The notes under the pieces are model-generated. The model made no database searches and had not been told where the DNA came from. It saw only the letters and a program-made list of their open reading frames with translations. DNA of 64,000 nt from Scilla litardierei (Eukaryota; Streptophyta; Magnoliopsida; Asparagales; Asparagaceae). The stretch covers positions 14,890,214 to 14,954,213 of the forward strand of contig CM061138.1 in NCBI GenBank assembly GCA_030789695.1, written 5' to 3'. Shown here piece after piece: positions 37,671-49,330 of this stretch. Every line of letters begins with the position of its first letter. Position 1 is the first letter of the stretch. The position numbers and the translations under genes were made by a program.

Positions 37671-38823
37671 GTTCAAGAAGGGGGACCAACCGACTAGATT
37701 GAGATCTAGTCGGTCAGGAACTCTACTGGAACCGACCAGTTCATTGAATCAATTGTACAAGAGTTACTGTTTACTCTTAGTCGGTCTAAGAACAACCACC
37801 GACCGACTAGATGTGAAACTAGTCGGTCAGAACTAGGGGTGGGCATCCGAATATTCGGATCGGATTTTGCCTCAATCCACCATCCGATCCAATTGAATCG
37901 GATGATGAAAAATCTGATCAGCATCCACTTATAAAAAAAGTTAATCTGAAAATTCGGATGATTAGAATTTCGGATCGGATACGATTCGGATCGGATTAAT
38001 ATTAGCTTTATTGAAATTTTAAAGTTATTGATGCCACAATTTGTAACTCGTTTCATTAGATTCTAAAAGTTTAACTTTTAAACACTGAAATCAATTCCAA
38101 CGTCGAAACGAAATATCCTTACAAAATACAAATTGCTAGAATAACATAAAGAAGCTATATCTGTTTGCAATATCTTCATACTAGTTTGGCATTAACTTCA
38201 AGGAGGATGAGCTTGACAACCAAGAGCTCTCCTTCAAGGAGGATGCAATTGAGTCTGTTAGTCTTCTTAACCCATAGCCATGAATGCATTGATTCAGGGG
38301 CTTTTAGGTAGTAATGAAAAACAATCGGATCGGATTGAGAATCTGATATTCGGATGAACTTAGACAATAACACAATCCGCTCAAAACCTAATCGGATCAG
38401 ATCACATTCTGTTGGATGAAAACTAAAATCCGAATCCGAATCAGTTTCAAACGGATCGGTCGGATCTGCTTATTGATAACAAGTCACTTTCATCGGATCG
38501 GATATCCGATCTACTTTTTCGGATCGGATCGGGTGGATTCAATCGTTTAATCGGATCTTTGTCCACCCCTAGTCAGAACTTGCTCTCAGACCGACTAGTC
38601 CCTTTGATAAATTTCACCTGAGTTACTGTTTATCGTTAGTCGGTCAAAGAACATCTTTCGACCGACTAGATGTCAAACTAGTCGGTCAGCCATCGTTCTT
38701 TAACCGACTAATTCATTGACCCTTTTGACGACCTGAGTTACTGTTTGTTTTTAGTCGGTCACAGTTGGTCGACCGACCGACTAGTTGTTAAACTAGTCGG
38801 TCAACAACCCTTCTTGGACCGAC
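37671..38823. repeat. AGTCGGTC/GACCGACT cassette array in the Gypsy 5' LTR
   Basis: About 3.5 units of the same ~115-bp cassette as in the SIRE-type LTR, interrupted by the MITE. The linker words (GAGTTACTGTTTA, then GTTAGTCGGTC..AGAAC) are shared, so the whole unit is homologous, not just the 8-bp word. The copy in the 3' LTR is at 46691-47105. Confidence 0.9.
37835..38572. mobile_element. hAT-like MITE, 738 bp
   Basis: Terminal inverted repeats AGGGGTGGGCA and TGTCCACCCCT(AG), with the 8-bp target duplication TCAGAACT at 37827-37834 and 38573-38580. The empty site is seen in the 3' LTR near 46850. The interior repeats CGGATCGGAT-like words and encodes no transposase. An 8-bp duplication fits hAT transposases. 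It entered after the host element, so it is the youngest dated insertion here. Confidence 0.92.
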
Positions 38824-40777
38824 TAACTGCTGTCGTAAACCTAGGGTTTGCCCAGCCGCCGGCTGTGCCTATTTAAACCCCCCAAACGTTTTCTTTTCTT
38901 TCTTTCTCTTCTCTTGGCCATTTCCTTTCCCCCTTGACCTCTGATCTTCCCCAACCTTCCCCTAGCCTTCCTCCTTTCCTCAAGAGCCCCTCTCCCTCTC
39001 CATTAGGGCCGGCCATCTCCTCTAGATCGCCGGAAAACCCCCAAAACCCCCAAAATCCCATTTTATCCAGATGTCTCCATCCATTCCAGATCTGAACCGT
39101 GGTTCCCCGGATCGTTTCTTCCGTCGCCGTGCTTGCTCGGCATCGTTCTTCCGCTAACGATTTGGTAATAACTCGACCCTATAATATACTCATAACCCAT
39201 ATGTGATTTTTGTTAAACCCTAATAAAAACTAGGTTGGATGTTGTTCTAATATTGTTTTGCCATGGCAGCGATTTCATCTCCGTAGTTAGCATTTTTGTG
39301 ACGGCCTCGGTGATCGTCATCCTCGGTGCTAGGCAAGTGAAACTTGCCACTTAGGGTTTTAGGCCATGTCTTAGGACATTTGCTTGTTGTAGCATAAAAG
39401 AGACCAGACAGTGAAATGATAGCTGCATAGACGCCTATTTGATCTAGCTTGACAACGAAGCTAGGTCCAACCCTTTTTAACTTGTTGTTCATGCATATTA
39501 AACTGCCATGTTTAATTCCTTACATGTACGCCTTACTACATGCCATGCCATGCTATCCATGTTGAATGTCGCATTCGTAGCACACGCTACCATACTTGTG
39601 TTTACTGGCTCGTGTTCCAGAAGCGGGCTACGAGAGTTGGTTGATAGCCAATGTCCGATCTACTTGTTTCCGGTTAGGCACCTGCGTTGCAGGCATAACC
39701 CTACGCCATACGTGTTAAATACACTTCATGGCTCGTGTTCCAGAAGCGAGCATTCCGTGTTCGCGGTAATGCCCTGGCTCGATATACGTGTTAAGCACAT
39801 TTCCTGGCTCGTGTTCCAGAAGCGAGCATTCCGTGTTCGGGGTAATGCCCTGGCTCGATACACGTGGAGGGGTAGAGATAAACGGTCACTTGAGCTTAGG
39901 AGTTGGCCCGATCATCCACTCTAGCCAACAGGCGGAATCTCTGTGCACGACGTGTTTACTTGACGTGATTTACTTGACTTGTACTTGTCCGTGTTTTACT
40001 CGTAAAACTTGTTATCCATGCCTTACTTGCTACTTGCTACTTGTACTTCCCTTTACTTGGCACTTTCATACTATACTTGCCATGTTATGCATCATACTAC
40101 AACTGCTAGGTTGTTAGTGTACTTTCCTTTCAGTTTCCTTGCCCAAGTCTTTTTAGACTTGCTGACATGTGCCCCTTTACTCTTTTGGGTGACACATTTT
40201 AGATCCCGAGCCTGAGAGTGCTGCGGAGGACGTGGTGTTAGCTGACGCTGAGTCAGAGCCTGCGTTCGTTGAGGTGTACGAAGACACGGGCGATCAGTCG
40301 TAGAGGCTGCTTGTGTTCTTCGTGTTAGACTGTTTTTGTTGTCGGTGCGTAGCACCAATACTCTGTTTATGTTTGTTCTTGCTGGCCTTGTTCTGGGCCT
40401 TTAGACTTTTCCTTTTAGCCTGGTGGCTTTTCTGGATGTTGAACTAAATTTTATGTTGGACGTTGCTGAGATTTGGGATTTTATTTCAGTTTCTCCTTGT
40501 GTTATTATTGTTGTTCCGTTTGCACTTACAGGGACCTGCATTTGACTTATTGACGCTTATCAGGCGTGTGGCTTCACAGCTCCACGCTTGTGCGGACCTT
40601 CTCACGTCTCGCCTCCATTTTAGGGAAGCGGGGCGTGACAGGTTTTGTTGGTGGCCCATGCAGGTCTCTCTTCTGTAACTGCGATTATCGGAATAACGAT
40701 AATAATATTAGAATGTCCAATGAACTAAGTTCGACATCCGAGTCATTAAGCTTTGAGTCTAATTTTGGTCCATTTCT

Positions 40778-41347
40778 ATGGCGCTAGATGGTCAGACCCG
40801 AGCTGGTGGTGGATCTGCTCTGAAGGCTTGCTATTTCTGCGGCAAGGCCGGGCACGTCAAGGAGCAGTGCAGAAGATTTCTAGGTCAGTGTTTGGTTGGT
40901 GGTGGTGCTACTCATTCGGCGAAGGATTGTCGGCATGCAAATCAACTGCGGAAGGCGTCGGATACAGTTCCGCATCAGCAAGCACCGGAAGCTGGGCCAA
41001 GTCGAAAGGTGTGCCATCATTGTGTCAAGATTGGTCATAAGAAGGAACAGTGCAGGCGGAAGCTGGGCCAGTGCTTGATTTGTGGCACCGCAACGCATAC
41101 CTTAAAGGACTGTCCGGGAGCTAGGCATCTGGGGAGAGCGCCAGTCGGAGCTCAACTACGAAAAGCACCCGTATCTGTTAGACGTGGGGCAGCCCTTGTT
41201 CCACAGAAGCAGGCTTTTCGGCTGGCTTTTCCGCCGAGGAGGCAGGTTTCCCTGATGACTATAGTTGAGGCTGAGACTGTGGATGAGGTTATTGCAGGTA
41301 ACCCTCAGTCTAGTTGCCTTCTTCCTTTTGACAGTCTTGTTTGTTAG
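40778..41347 (+). CDS. Short Gag (nucleocapsid only) with duplicated zinc-knuckle pair
   Basis: 189 codons, uninterrupted. No Gag core or capsid domain. Instead there are four CCHC positions: CYFCGKAGHVKEQC (about residues 21-34), CLVGGGATHSAKDC (second Cys replaced by Gly), CHHCVKIGHKKEQC and CLICGTATHTLKDC (to about residue 113). The two pairs are duplicates of each other. A basic, Ala/Arg/Pro-rich tail then leads to MTIVEAETVDEVIAG, the same junction sequence as the Gag of the element at 5588-15290 (MTAVEAEATDEVITG). The last ~17 codons read into the intron-like stretch from 41298. A possible role is RNA binding for packaging together with a relative's Gag, but it may simply be a remnant kept open by youth. 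Confidence 0.8.
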   Translation: MALDGQTRAGGGSALKACYFCGKAGHVKEQCRRFLGQCLVGGGATHSAKDCRHANQLRKASDTVPHQQAPEAGPSRKVCHHCVKIGHKKEQCRRKLGQCLICGTATHTLKDCPGARHLGRAPVGAQLRKAPVSVRRGAALVPQKQAFRLAFPPRRQVSLMTIVEAETVDEVIAGNPQSSCLLPFDSLVC

Positions 41348-41500
41348 AATATGGTTGGTTGCTTGAATATGTTATGTTTGCTAGAATAGAGTTTGATTGC
41401 TAGGCTGGCTGTTAGGTGTGATTTGGGTTTGCACGTTTCTGGCACGAGTCCTCTTGACTCTGGTGCATCAATGTGCATTATATCCCGGAGCTTCGTGTAG
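41298..41500 (+). pseudogene. Intron-like gap and protease stub of the young Gypsy element
   Basis: The coding frame leaves at DEVIAG followed by GTAACCC. The next recognisable coding is an aspartic protease stub at 41456-41500 (DSGASMCIISRSFV, then a stop). The interrupting ~140-160 bp has several candidate AG acceptors, e.g. CTGTTAG near 41415. After the stub, a C-homopolymer (41521-41533) begins the non-coding interior. Confidence 0.6.
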
Positions 41501-41882
41501 AAGCAATTCTTGATGACTACCCCCCCCCCCCTCTTCTTAAATATTTAATTCCTCCCCATTCGGTCGAGTTAAAATCCTTTCGTAGATTTTGAAGTCTATT
41601 GGTTGAAATTTTAATCTCGTAGCTTTTTGCTAACCAATATTTCTCGTATTTTGGTTTAAAACTTTACTACAATTTTGATTACTTTAGAATATCTTCCAAG
41701 ATAAATAGAACTTCAATTATTTTCATATATCAGTCATAGGTTCATTGAACTCGTACTTTAAGATCTTGTATAAATCAGTTGTTTGGCAAATCCGGGTCCC
41801 TCTAAAAAGTATTTTAAATGTTATTTATTTGGAATTTCTCTTTAGTTTTAAAACTTGGAAGCATTTAGCATGGGCTTAAATT
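41501..41882. other. Non-coding interior of the young Gypsy element, left part
   Basis: AT-rich. About 41590-41880 resembles 44110-44410 in word order (ATTTTGAT.A, TTTTAAAACT.TGGAAG.ATTT, GGCAAATCC.GGT), an internal duplication separated by the solo LTR and ~500 bp. No protein motif. Confidence 0.6.
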
Positions 41883-43587
41883 TGATGGAAATTGAATTCC
41901 ACCCCAAGTAATTTTGATGATGAGCACACCAAATGAATGCTTAGTGTACTAACTACACTACACTTTAAGTATACAGATTTCGTGAAGCTCTACTAATACT
42001 CCAAGAAGCACGCATCAACGCTCCACGACAAAGACGAACATGGCTAAACTCAAGTGATGAAGCTCAAGCTCAAACAAAACAAGAAGCTCAAAGAGAAGCT
42101 CATCTTCACTTCATCAAGTTGACTAAACTGCCGAAGACATGTTCAGAGTCTAGTGTGAGTGTGTCGTGTCTTTTAGGGTATTTGTCAAAGCCATATCAAA
42201 TAGACAACACACACACACAAATGATTTCAAAATAATTTTTAACTATCTTCAAAATAGTTTTCAAGAGCTTTTCTAGTCACTTCATAATTCTCGTAGTGAA
42301 ACTCCACGCACCCTGGAGTTAACTACCCTTTTGACTAGAACAACAGGATAAACTCCTCTGGGAGTCGACTACCAAAAGTAGGGAGTCGACTACTTCTCAG
42401 GGATGAAAATTTTCTAGATTCCTCTGGGAGTCGACTACCTATAGAGGGAGTCGACTACCTGCTGGAAATTTTCAGACGTTTTGAATTTGAATTTTAAAAT
42501 CTTTTGAGCAATTTACTCCGAAATTTTTGGGACAAAAGTCAAACGAAATTTGAAATTCAAATCTCAGTTTTTTCCCTATAAATAGAGCTTAATTCTTTTG
42601 TGAAAATAACATCATTGAAAATCAAAATTCGTAAAAGCTCTCGTGAATCAAAGCTCTCTCAGTTTTCTCTCTAGCCAGTTTAATTTCAGTTTTTGATCTT
42701 GCAATATTTTCCCAATTCTTTTTGAAGATCATATTATTATTTTATTGGCTAAATTTTTTTTCAAAATCCTCTCTATTATTTCTATTTAATTTTATTTGAA
42801 GGATTTTTGAAAAAGCTCTAGATCACAAAGAACTTATCTCGTATGTTTGTGTGATCTAGACTATCATTCTATTAAGCCACTACACAAATTGTCTATCTTT
42901 TGATTGGCTATAGAATCGGGTGTATTTACCAATCTCTATCATTTATTGTAGAGTATTGGACAAATCTCTTATTGTGTTGATTGTTGGAACACTAGACAAG
43001 TCTAGTTGTTGCCAGTTGGAAAGTCCTCGGTTTGTGAGGCAAGGGTAAACACTAGACAAGTCTAGGTGTTGTGTTCGGAAATCCTGGTCAAGGCTAGGTC
43101 GTTGGAAATCCTAACGAGTGAAGTTAGGTGCTTGTATTTGCCAAGGCAGATAGTGGAAATCTCGTACCGGATTGGTCGGGGACTGGACGTACCCAGGGTT
43201 GTGGGGAACCAGGATAAAAATCCTTGTCTTTGCGTTTGCATTTTCTGTGTTTGATTATCTTTACATTTTTGTCCTCTATCTACAGCAAATATCAATTCTA
43301 TTTCTATACGCTGAAATACATACTTGCAATCTTATTTGTTCTAACATATTCTCTGGGAGTCGACTATTGCTCATAAGGAGTCGACTACCTACTGTGAAAT
43401 TTCGCTGTGCACTTTAAAATTATATTGTTGATTAAGAACCAAGCGTAGATCACTCTACTTGGTTTCTTAGGCAACGGTAGAAGGAATTTTTTTTTGTGTT
43501 AATATCGTTGAGCGAAAAGGTTTAGTATTTGATCAACACTATTCAACCCCCCCTTCTAGTGTTGCTTGCCATCCACAGGATCCAACA
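41883..43587 (+). mobile_element. SIRE-type solo LTR with GAGTCGACTAC repeats
   Basis: Begins TGATGGAAATTGAATTCC, aligning with the start of the solo LTR at 36885 (both continue TTTTGATGATGAGCA). It ends CAGGATCCAACA at 43587 after an ATTCAACCCCCCC block. Flanks AAATT (41878-41882) and AACTT (43588-43592) may be a decayed 5-bp duplication. About six copies of GGGAGTCGACTAC-like words lie at 42362-43395. No internal region. Confidence 0.7.
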
Positions 43588-46417
43588 AACTTTTCACACT
43601 ATACTTGATCAGATTTCATTCTTCGAATTTCGAAATTTTTTTTGCCGAAATATTATATTAAACTACTGCCGTATAATATTTTCGAACCTCTCCGTTGCAA
43701 ACCTTGAATCTTCTGAAAATATCTTTTCGATTTCCTTTTTCCTAAGTTTAAATTTGTTCGAAATTTTAATATATATGTATACTATTACTTCATGCTCCTT
43801 CGTTGACTTAAAAAAACCTGTAAAACTTTTGTCGAAGTTTGGAATACTAACCCATTGTATTTTGCCAGCCTATACCTTTCGTACCCATGAAAACACCTTG
43901 TCCCTTCTTATATAAATTTTATTCTGAACCGTACTTTTATTTTGCCCAATTCGATTTGTAATTTCCCTTTCTTATTTATGCCATACACATGACTCATCGT
44001 GTTTCCTTTAATATACTTTTCGAATCACATATAATTTCAACTTCCAACAAGCCTAAGTTGTGCTCATCGTTTCCCCTATTTCAGATTATTGTGAAATTAC
44101 TATTTCGTAACCATTTTCTGATCTGGACCTTCCATAATTTGGTTTTAAAGCTTATTACGAATTTTGATAAACCTAGTACTAAGTTTTCTGTTCACCATAC
44201 ATGCTTTTAGAATAATTTCTAAACTAAATTGAATTTCAAATATTTTTATATATCTGTACTAGGTTCGTTAGCTCGTATGTTAAGAGCTTTGTGTAAAACG
44301 ATTCTTTTGGGCAAATCCTGGTTACTCTAAAAGTAGTTTCAATATTGATTACTTAAGTTTTTCATGGCTTAAAGACTTTGGAAGTATTTGGCACGAGTTT
44401 AAAATTCTTTAATTGATTTAATTTCATTTCAAAACTTTTGCCAACATTATTAAATCACTGCCGTATAATATTTTCTAAGACTACGTCCTTAATATTCGTG
44501 TGGATGATTTACTTTTAAAATAGCTTTCGATAAGCCAATAAACCGTTTTCTATCACTATGTATATTTCACTTAAACTCGTCTCGAACAACTTGTTTTGTC
44601 GATCTCCAAATATTTTTATACAACGAGGACTCCAACTTTTGAAGTACGACAGTTTTCAATTTCCCCGTATTTTAGTTTATGTTACTTACGCTATTTTATT
44701 TCTGCATCCTATAAAAGTATCGCTACATCTCCATTTCCTCTACCTAAGCTTTCACAAGTAGATCGCTGTTTCACCTAACCAATCTGTCTCCTTGTATTCG
44801 TCCTATCTGAACTCGTGCTTATCGATCCTTCCCTCGTCACGCTTTCGACCTAGGTCTTCCTATATTGTTTAGGCTTTAGTGCTCGTCTATGTCTGTGTCA
44901 ACCCTACTTTGTTAAGTAGGCCTTGGACCCTTGTGATGTTGTCGTGGTGCTTGTACCTAAGTTGTGTATGTGGGCTTGAATGAGTGTACTCCCCTGTAGT
45001 ATAAAAATGATTGACTATTGTGTGATATATACCTACTCAGAGTTATTCATGATGTTATGAATCTGTATGTGTGTAAGTATTTATTGATAAGTGTGAGTAA
45101 GGATAGCTATTCCACTCGAGGAACGCTTGAGTATATGAATCAGTGTTGGGTTATTTAATGAGACGTATGTAGTCGGAGATGCTTATAATGCTTGAAATAA
45201 TGTGTTGGTAAGATATGTGTTTGATGGGAGCAATAATAATAGGTGTACGTATAGTTAAGCGAGTAGGCCTATTATATGACTTGTGTGCTTGTACGTGTGA
45301 GTATGTGCTCGTACGTAGATACGTATTGTGCTTAGACGTAAGTAGTTATGGATTGTTGCATGAATTATAGGTAATATACATATGGTAAAAGGATTATAAC
45401 TTTGATTGGTATTGCTTGCTTTTACGGGTTGTCGTATACGTGTATACCATGAGGTATACACGACTATTGCATACCGTAACTATGTATGTGTAGATGTATT
45501 GGTATACTAATTATAAGTAGTAGGATATGGCGTGAATATATGAGTTACATGTGCGTGACTATACGGTGAATGCATGTATTAGGAAGGGTATTATAGTTAT
45601 ACGTGTGCTAAGGTCTGTACTATTACTATGGTATGTATAGTGATTTAATTATGTGAGTGTGACCTGACTAAATATAGTGATTGATATTTTAGTGTGTATG
45701 CGGTTATGTTGGTAGATGTAAATATATTGAGTGGTGTGATTGGTATTTAGGAATGAAATATTAGCGTGTGTGGGTGTGCACCATGCACGGGTAAGTATGT
45801 GCTTAGTTATAAGTTTTGGTGACCATAATATGTGTGGCGTGTCGTGGGTATAATTATAGGGCCGTATGTGATGTGAAGTTATAGTGAAATATTTGCATGT
45901 ATTGGAATAACTAAGAATTGTGAAATTATAGTAGCGGTGAGTGTATCTTAGATATGATAACATGATTGAATATTGAGTGGTGTGGTTACTTGTAGTGATA
46001 TGTTGACATTGGATGTAAACTAGGAAATGTTAGGGAGTAATATGCCCATGGTTGCTTGATGCATAGGTAGCTATCTATGCATAGAGCGATGGTTGTAATT
46101 GCATGTATGAGACTAATATTATCTATGAGTGAGTAGCTGAACTATTGTTTGTGCTAGGTAAGTAGTAGCTATATAGAGGATGTATATATATATATATATG
46201 ATTGAGATACATGTATGAGTATGAATGGCTATGATAGGTATAAGAGCATGAAGTGCGTGGATGATACATGCTAGTAGTGTTAATGTTTGATTACCTAGTG
46301 CGAATATAAGCACTTGTAATGACTATACCTGATTGAATGTGATAAGTTGGGTAGTTACTAGAGCGACTAGATATGTTAGAAAGTCCGAAGACGGACTTTA
46401 TTCTAAGTTGGGGAGGA
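43588..46417. other. Non-coding interior of the young Gypsy element, right part
   Basis: The first half is T-rich. The second half (44990-46330) is strongly biased to G and T on the plus strand, with many GTATG/TGTAG words. No RT, integrase or other motif on either strand. It ends in a polypurine tract (46408-46417) before the 3' LTR. Confidence 0.65.
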
Positions 46418-48927
46418 TGTAACGACTGGTATTCATGTATTTTGGATTATCTATATTATATATATGTTTTGAATGGATTTTCTCCTTATGTGTGGTTTTC
46501 GTCCCCGTAGCTTTCGTTTTCATTCGTTTCGTTGTGATTTTCTAGCTTCTTCCTTAGAATCGTTGATCTTGGAGTAAGTCACTCATGACGAACTTCAAAT
46601 CGCTCATATTTTAGAGTTAGAGTGATCTTAGATGCCGTAGGAATCTTCCCGAAGCTTCGCGCTTCAATTCGGCACTTATCGTGCACGTTAGTTGGTTCAA
46701 GAAGGGGGACCAACCGACTAGATTGAGATCTAGTCGGTCAGGAACTCTACTGGAACCGACTAGTTCATTGAATCAATTGTACATGAGTTACTGTTTACTT
46801 TTAGTCGGTCTCAGAACAACCACCGACCGACTAGATGTGAAACTAGTCGGTCAGAACTTGCTCTCAGACCGACTAGTCCCGTTGATAAATTTCACCTGAG
46901 TTACTGTTTATCGTTAGTCGGTCAAAGAACATCTTTCGACCGACTAGATGTCAAACTAGTCGGTCAGCCATCGTTCTTTAACCGACTAATTCATTGACCC
47001 TTTTGACGACCTGAGTTACTGTTTGCTTTTAGTCGGTCACAGTTGGTCGACCGACCGACTAGTTGTTAAACTAGTCGGTCAACAACCCTTATTGGACCGA
47101 CTAACTGCTGTCGTAAACCTAGGGTTTGCCCAGCCGCCGGCTGTGCCTATTTAAACCCCCCAAACGTTTTCTTTTCTTTCTTTCTCTTCTCTTGGCCATT
47201 TCCTTTCCCCCTTGACCTCTGATCTTCCCCAACCTTCCCCTAGCCTTCCTCCTTTCCTCAAGAGCCCCTCTCCCTCTCCATTAGGGCCGGCCATCTCCTC
47301 TAGATCGCCGGAAAACCCCCAAAACCCCCAAAACCCCCAAAATCCCATTTTATCCAGATTTCTCCATCCATTCCAGATCTGAACCGTGGTTCCCCGGATC
47401 GTTTCTTCCGTCGCCGTGCTTGCTCGGCATCGTTCTTCCGCTAACGATTTGGTAATAACTCGACCCTATAATATACGCATAACCCATATGTGATTTTTGT
47501 TAAACCCTAATAAAAACTAGGTTGGATGTTGTTCTAATATTGTTTTGCCATGGCAGCGATTTCATCTCCATAGTTAGCATTTTTGTGACGGCCTCGGTGA
47601 TCGTCATCCTCGGTGCTAGGCAAGTGAAACTTTCCACTTAGGGTTTTAGGCCATGTCTTAGGACATTTGCTTGTTGTAGCATAAAAGAGACCAGACAGTG
47701 AAATGATAGCTGCATAGACGCCTATTTGATCTAGCTTGACAACGAAGCTAGGTCCAACCCTTTTTAACTTGTTGTTCATGCATATTAAACTGCCATGTTT
47801 AATTCCTTACATGTACGCCTTACTACATGCCATGCCATGCTATCCATGTTGAATGTCGCATTCGTAGCACACGCTACCATACTTGTGTTTACTGGCTCGT
47901 GTTCCAGAAGCGGGCTACGAGAGTTGGTTGATAGCCAATGTCCGATCTACTTGTTTCCGGTTAGGCACATGCGTTGCAGGCATAACCCTACGCCATACGT
48001 GTTAAATACACTTCATGGCTCGTGTTCCAGAAGCGAGCATTCCGTGTTCGCGGTAATGCCCTGGCTCGATATACGTGTTAAGCACATTTCCTGGCTCGTG
48101 TTCCAGAAGCGAGCATTCCGTGTTCGGGGTAATGCCCTGGCTCGATACACGTGGAGGGGTAGAGATAAACGGTCACTTGAGCTTAGGAGTTGGCCCGATC
48201 ATCCACTCTAGCCAACAGGCGGAATCTCTGTGCACGACGTGTTTACTTGACGTGATTTACTTGACTTGTACTTGTCCGTGTTTTACTCGTAAAACTTGTT
48301 ATCCATGCCTTACTTGCTACTTGCTACTTGTACTTCCCTTTACTTGTCACTTTCATACTATACTTGCCATGTTATGCATCATACTACAACTGCTAGGTTG
48401 TTAGTGTACTTTCCTTTCAGTTTCCTTGCCAAAGTCTTTTTAGACTTGCTGACATGTGCCCCTTTACTCTTTTGGGTGACACATGTTAGATCCCGAGCCT
48501 GAGAGTGCTGCGGAGGACGTGGTGTTAGCTGACGCTGAGTCAGAGCCTGCGTTCGTTGAGGTGTACGAAGACACGGGCGATCAGTCGTAGAGGCTGCTTG
48601 TGTTCTTCGTGTTAGACTGTTTTTGTTGTCGGTGCGTAGCACCAATACTCTGTTTATGTTTGTTCTTGCTGGCCTTGTTCTGGGCCTTTAGACTTTTCCT
48701 TTTAGCCTGGTGGCTTTTCTGGATGTTGAACTAAATTTTATGTTGGACGTTGCTGAGATTTGGGATTTTATTTCAGTTTCTCCTTGTGTTATTATTGTTG
48801 TTCCGTTTGCACTTACAGGGACCTGCATTTGACTTATTGACGCTTATCAGGCGTGTGGCTTCACAGCTCCACGCTTGTGCGGACCTTCTCACGTCTCGCC
48901 TCCATTTTAGGGAAGCGGGGCATGACA
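46418..48927 (+). repeat. 3' LTR of the young Gypsy element
   Basis: 2510 bp, TGTAACGACTGG...GGGGCATGACA, followed by the AGGTT duplication. It keeps the empty MITE site near 46850 and has the AGTCGGTC cassette array at 46691-47105. Confidence 0.93.
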
Positions 48928-48935
48928 AGGTTCAC

Positions 48936-49330
48936 CGACCGACTAGTTGTCAAACTAGTCGGTTAGGAATCCTTCGTAGACCGACTAGTTGTGTGTACAG
49001 TTTTCACAGCCTGAGCTACTGTCTACAGTTAGTCGGTCAAAGAACAACGACCGACCGACTAGTTGTGAAACTAGTCGGTTGGAATTTGTTCTTAAACCGA
49101 CTAGCTGTCTTTGAATTCAGCCTATACTATTTCAACTCTTATTCGGTCAAAGAACACTCACCGACCGACTAGTTGGCAAACTAGTCGGTTGGCAAGTCTT
49201 CTTAGACCGACTAGTTCATATCGCCTGGAATTCTTTTTATTGGCTGTCAACCTCTTAGTCGGTCCAAGAAGAATCACCGACCGACTAGTTGAGAAACTAA
49301 TCGGTCAGTGATCCTTCTTAGACCGATTAA
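48936..49330. repeat. AGTCGGTC/GACCGACT cassette array, part in the SIRE-type LTR (right of the Gypsy insertion)
   Basis: About 3.4 further units of the ~115-bp cassette. Together with 37263-37393 these form the uninterrupted array of the solo LTR before the Gypsy element landed inside it. Confidence 0.88.

Larger units (their letters stand above)
37394..40640 (+). repeat. 5' LTR of the young Gypsy element
   Basis: TGTAACGACTGG...GGGGCGTGACA. About 2.5 kb once the MITE (37835-38572) and its duplicated 8 bp are removed. It contains the AGTCGGTC cassette array (37671-38820) and a ~77-bp tandem duplication at about 39727-39865. Open frames at 39247-40358 are repeated exactly in the 3' LTR and show no protein family. 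Confidence 0.92.
37394..48927 (+). mobile_element. Young non-autonomous Gypsy element with a zinc-knuckle-only Gag
   Basis: LTRs 37394-40640 (including a 738-bp MITE) and 46418-48927 have a perfect 5-bp target duplication AGGTT (37389-37393 and 48928-48932). The LTRs match at almost every base (only a few scattered differences), so insertion is recent. The post-LTR sequence TTGGTGGCCCATGCAGGTC is identical to that of the Gypsy element at 5588-15290, and TTGGGGAGGA precedes the 3' LTR. The internal region has a short Gag ORF (40778-41347), a protease stub ending at 41500, and ~5 kb without RT, integrase or any other domain. It must have used proteins of a relative. Confidence 0.92.

Noticed and set aside
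39508..39924. 138-codon open frame, repeated at 47795-48211
   Set aside because: It is conserved only because both copies are the two LTRs of one young element. Its translation is repetitive and matches no protein family.
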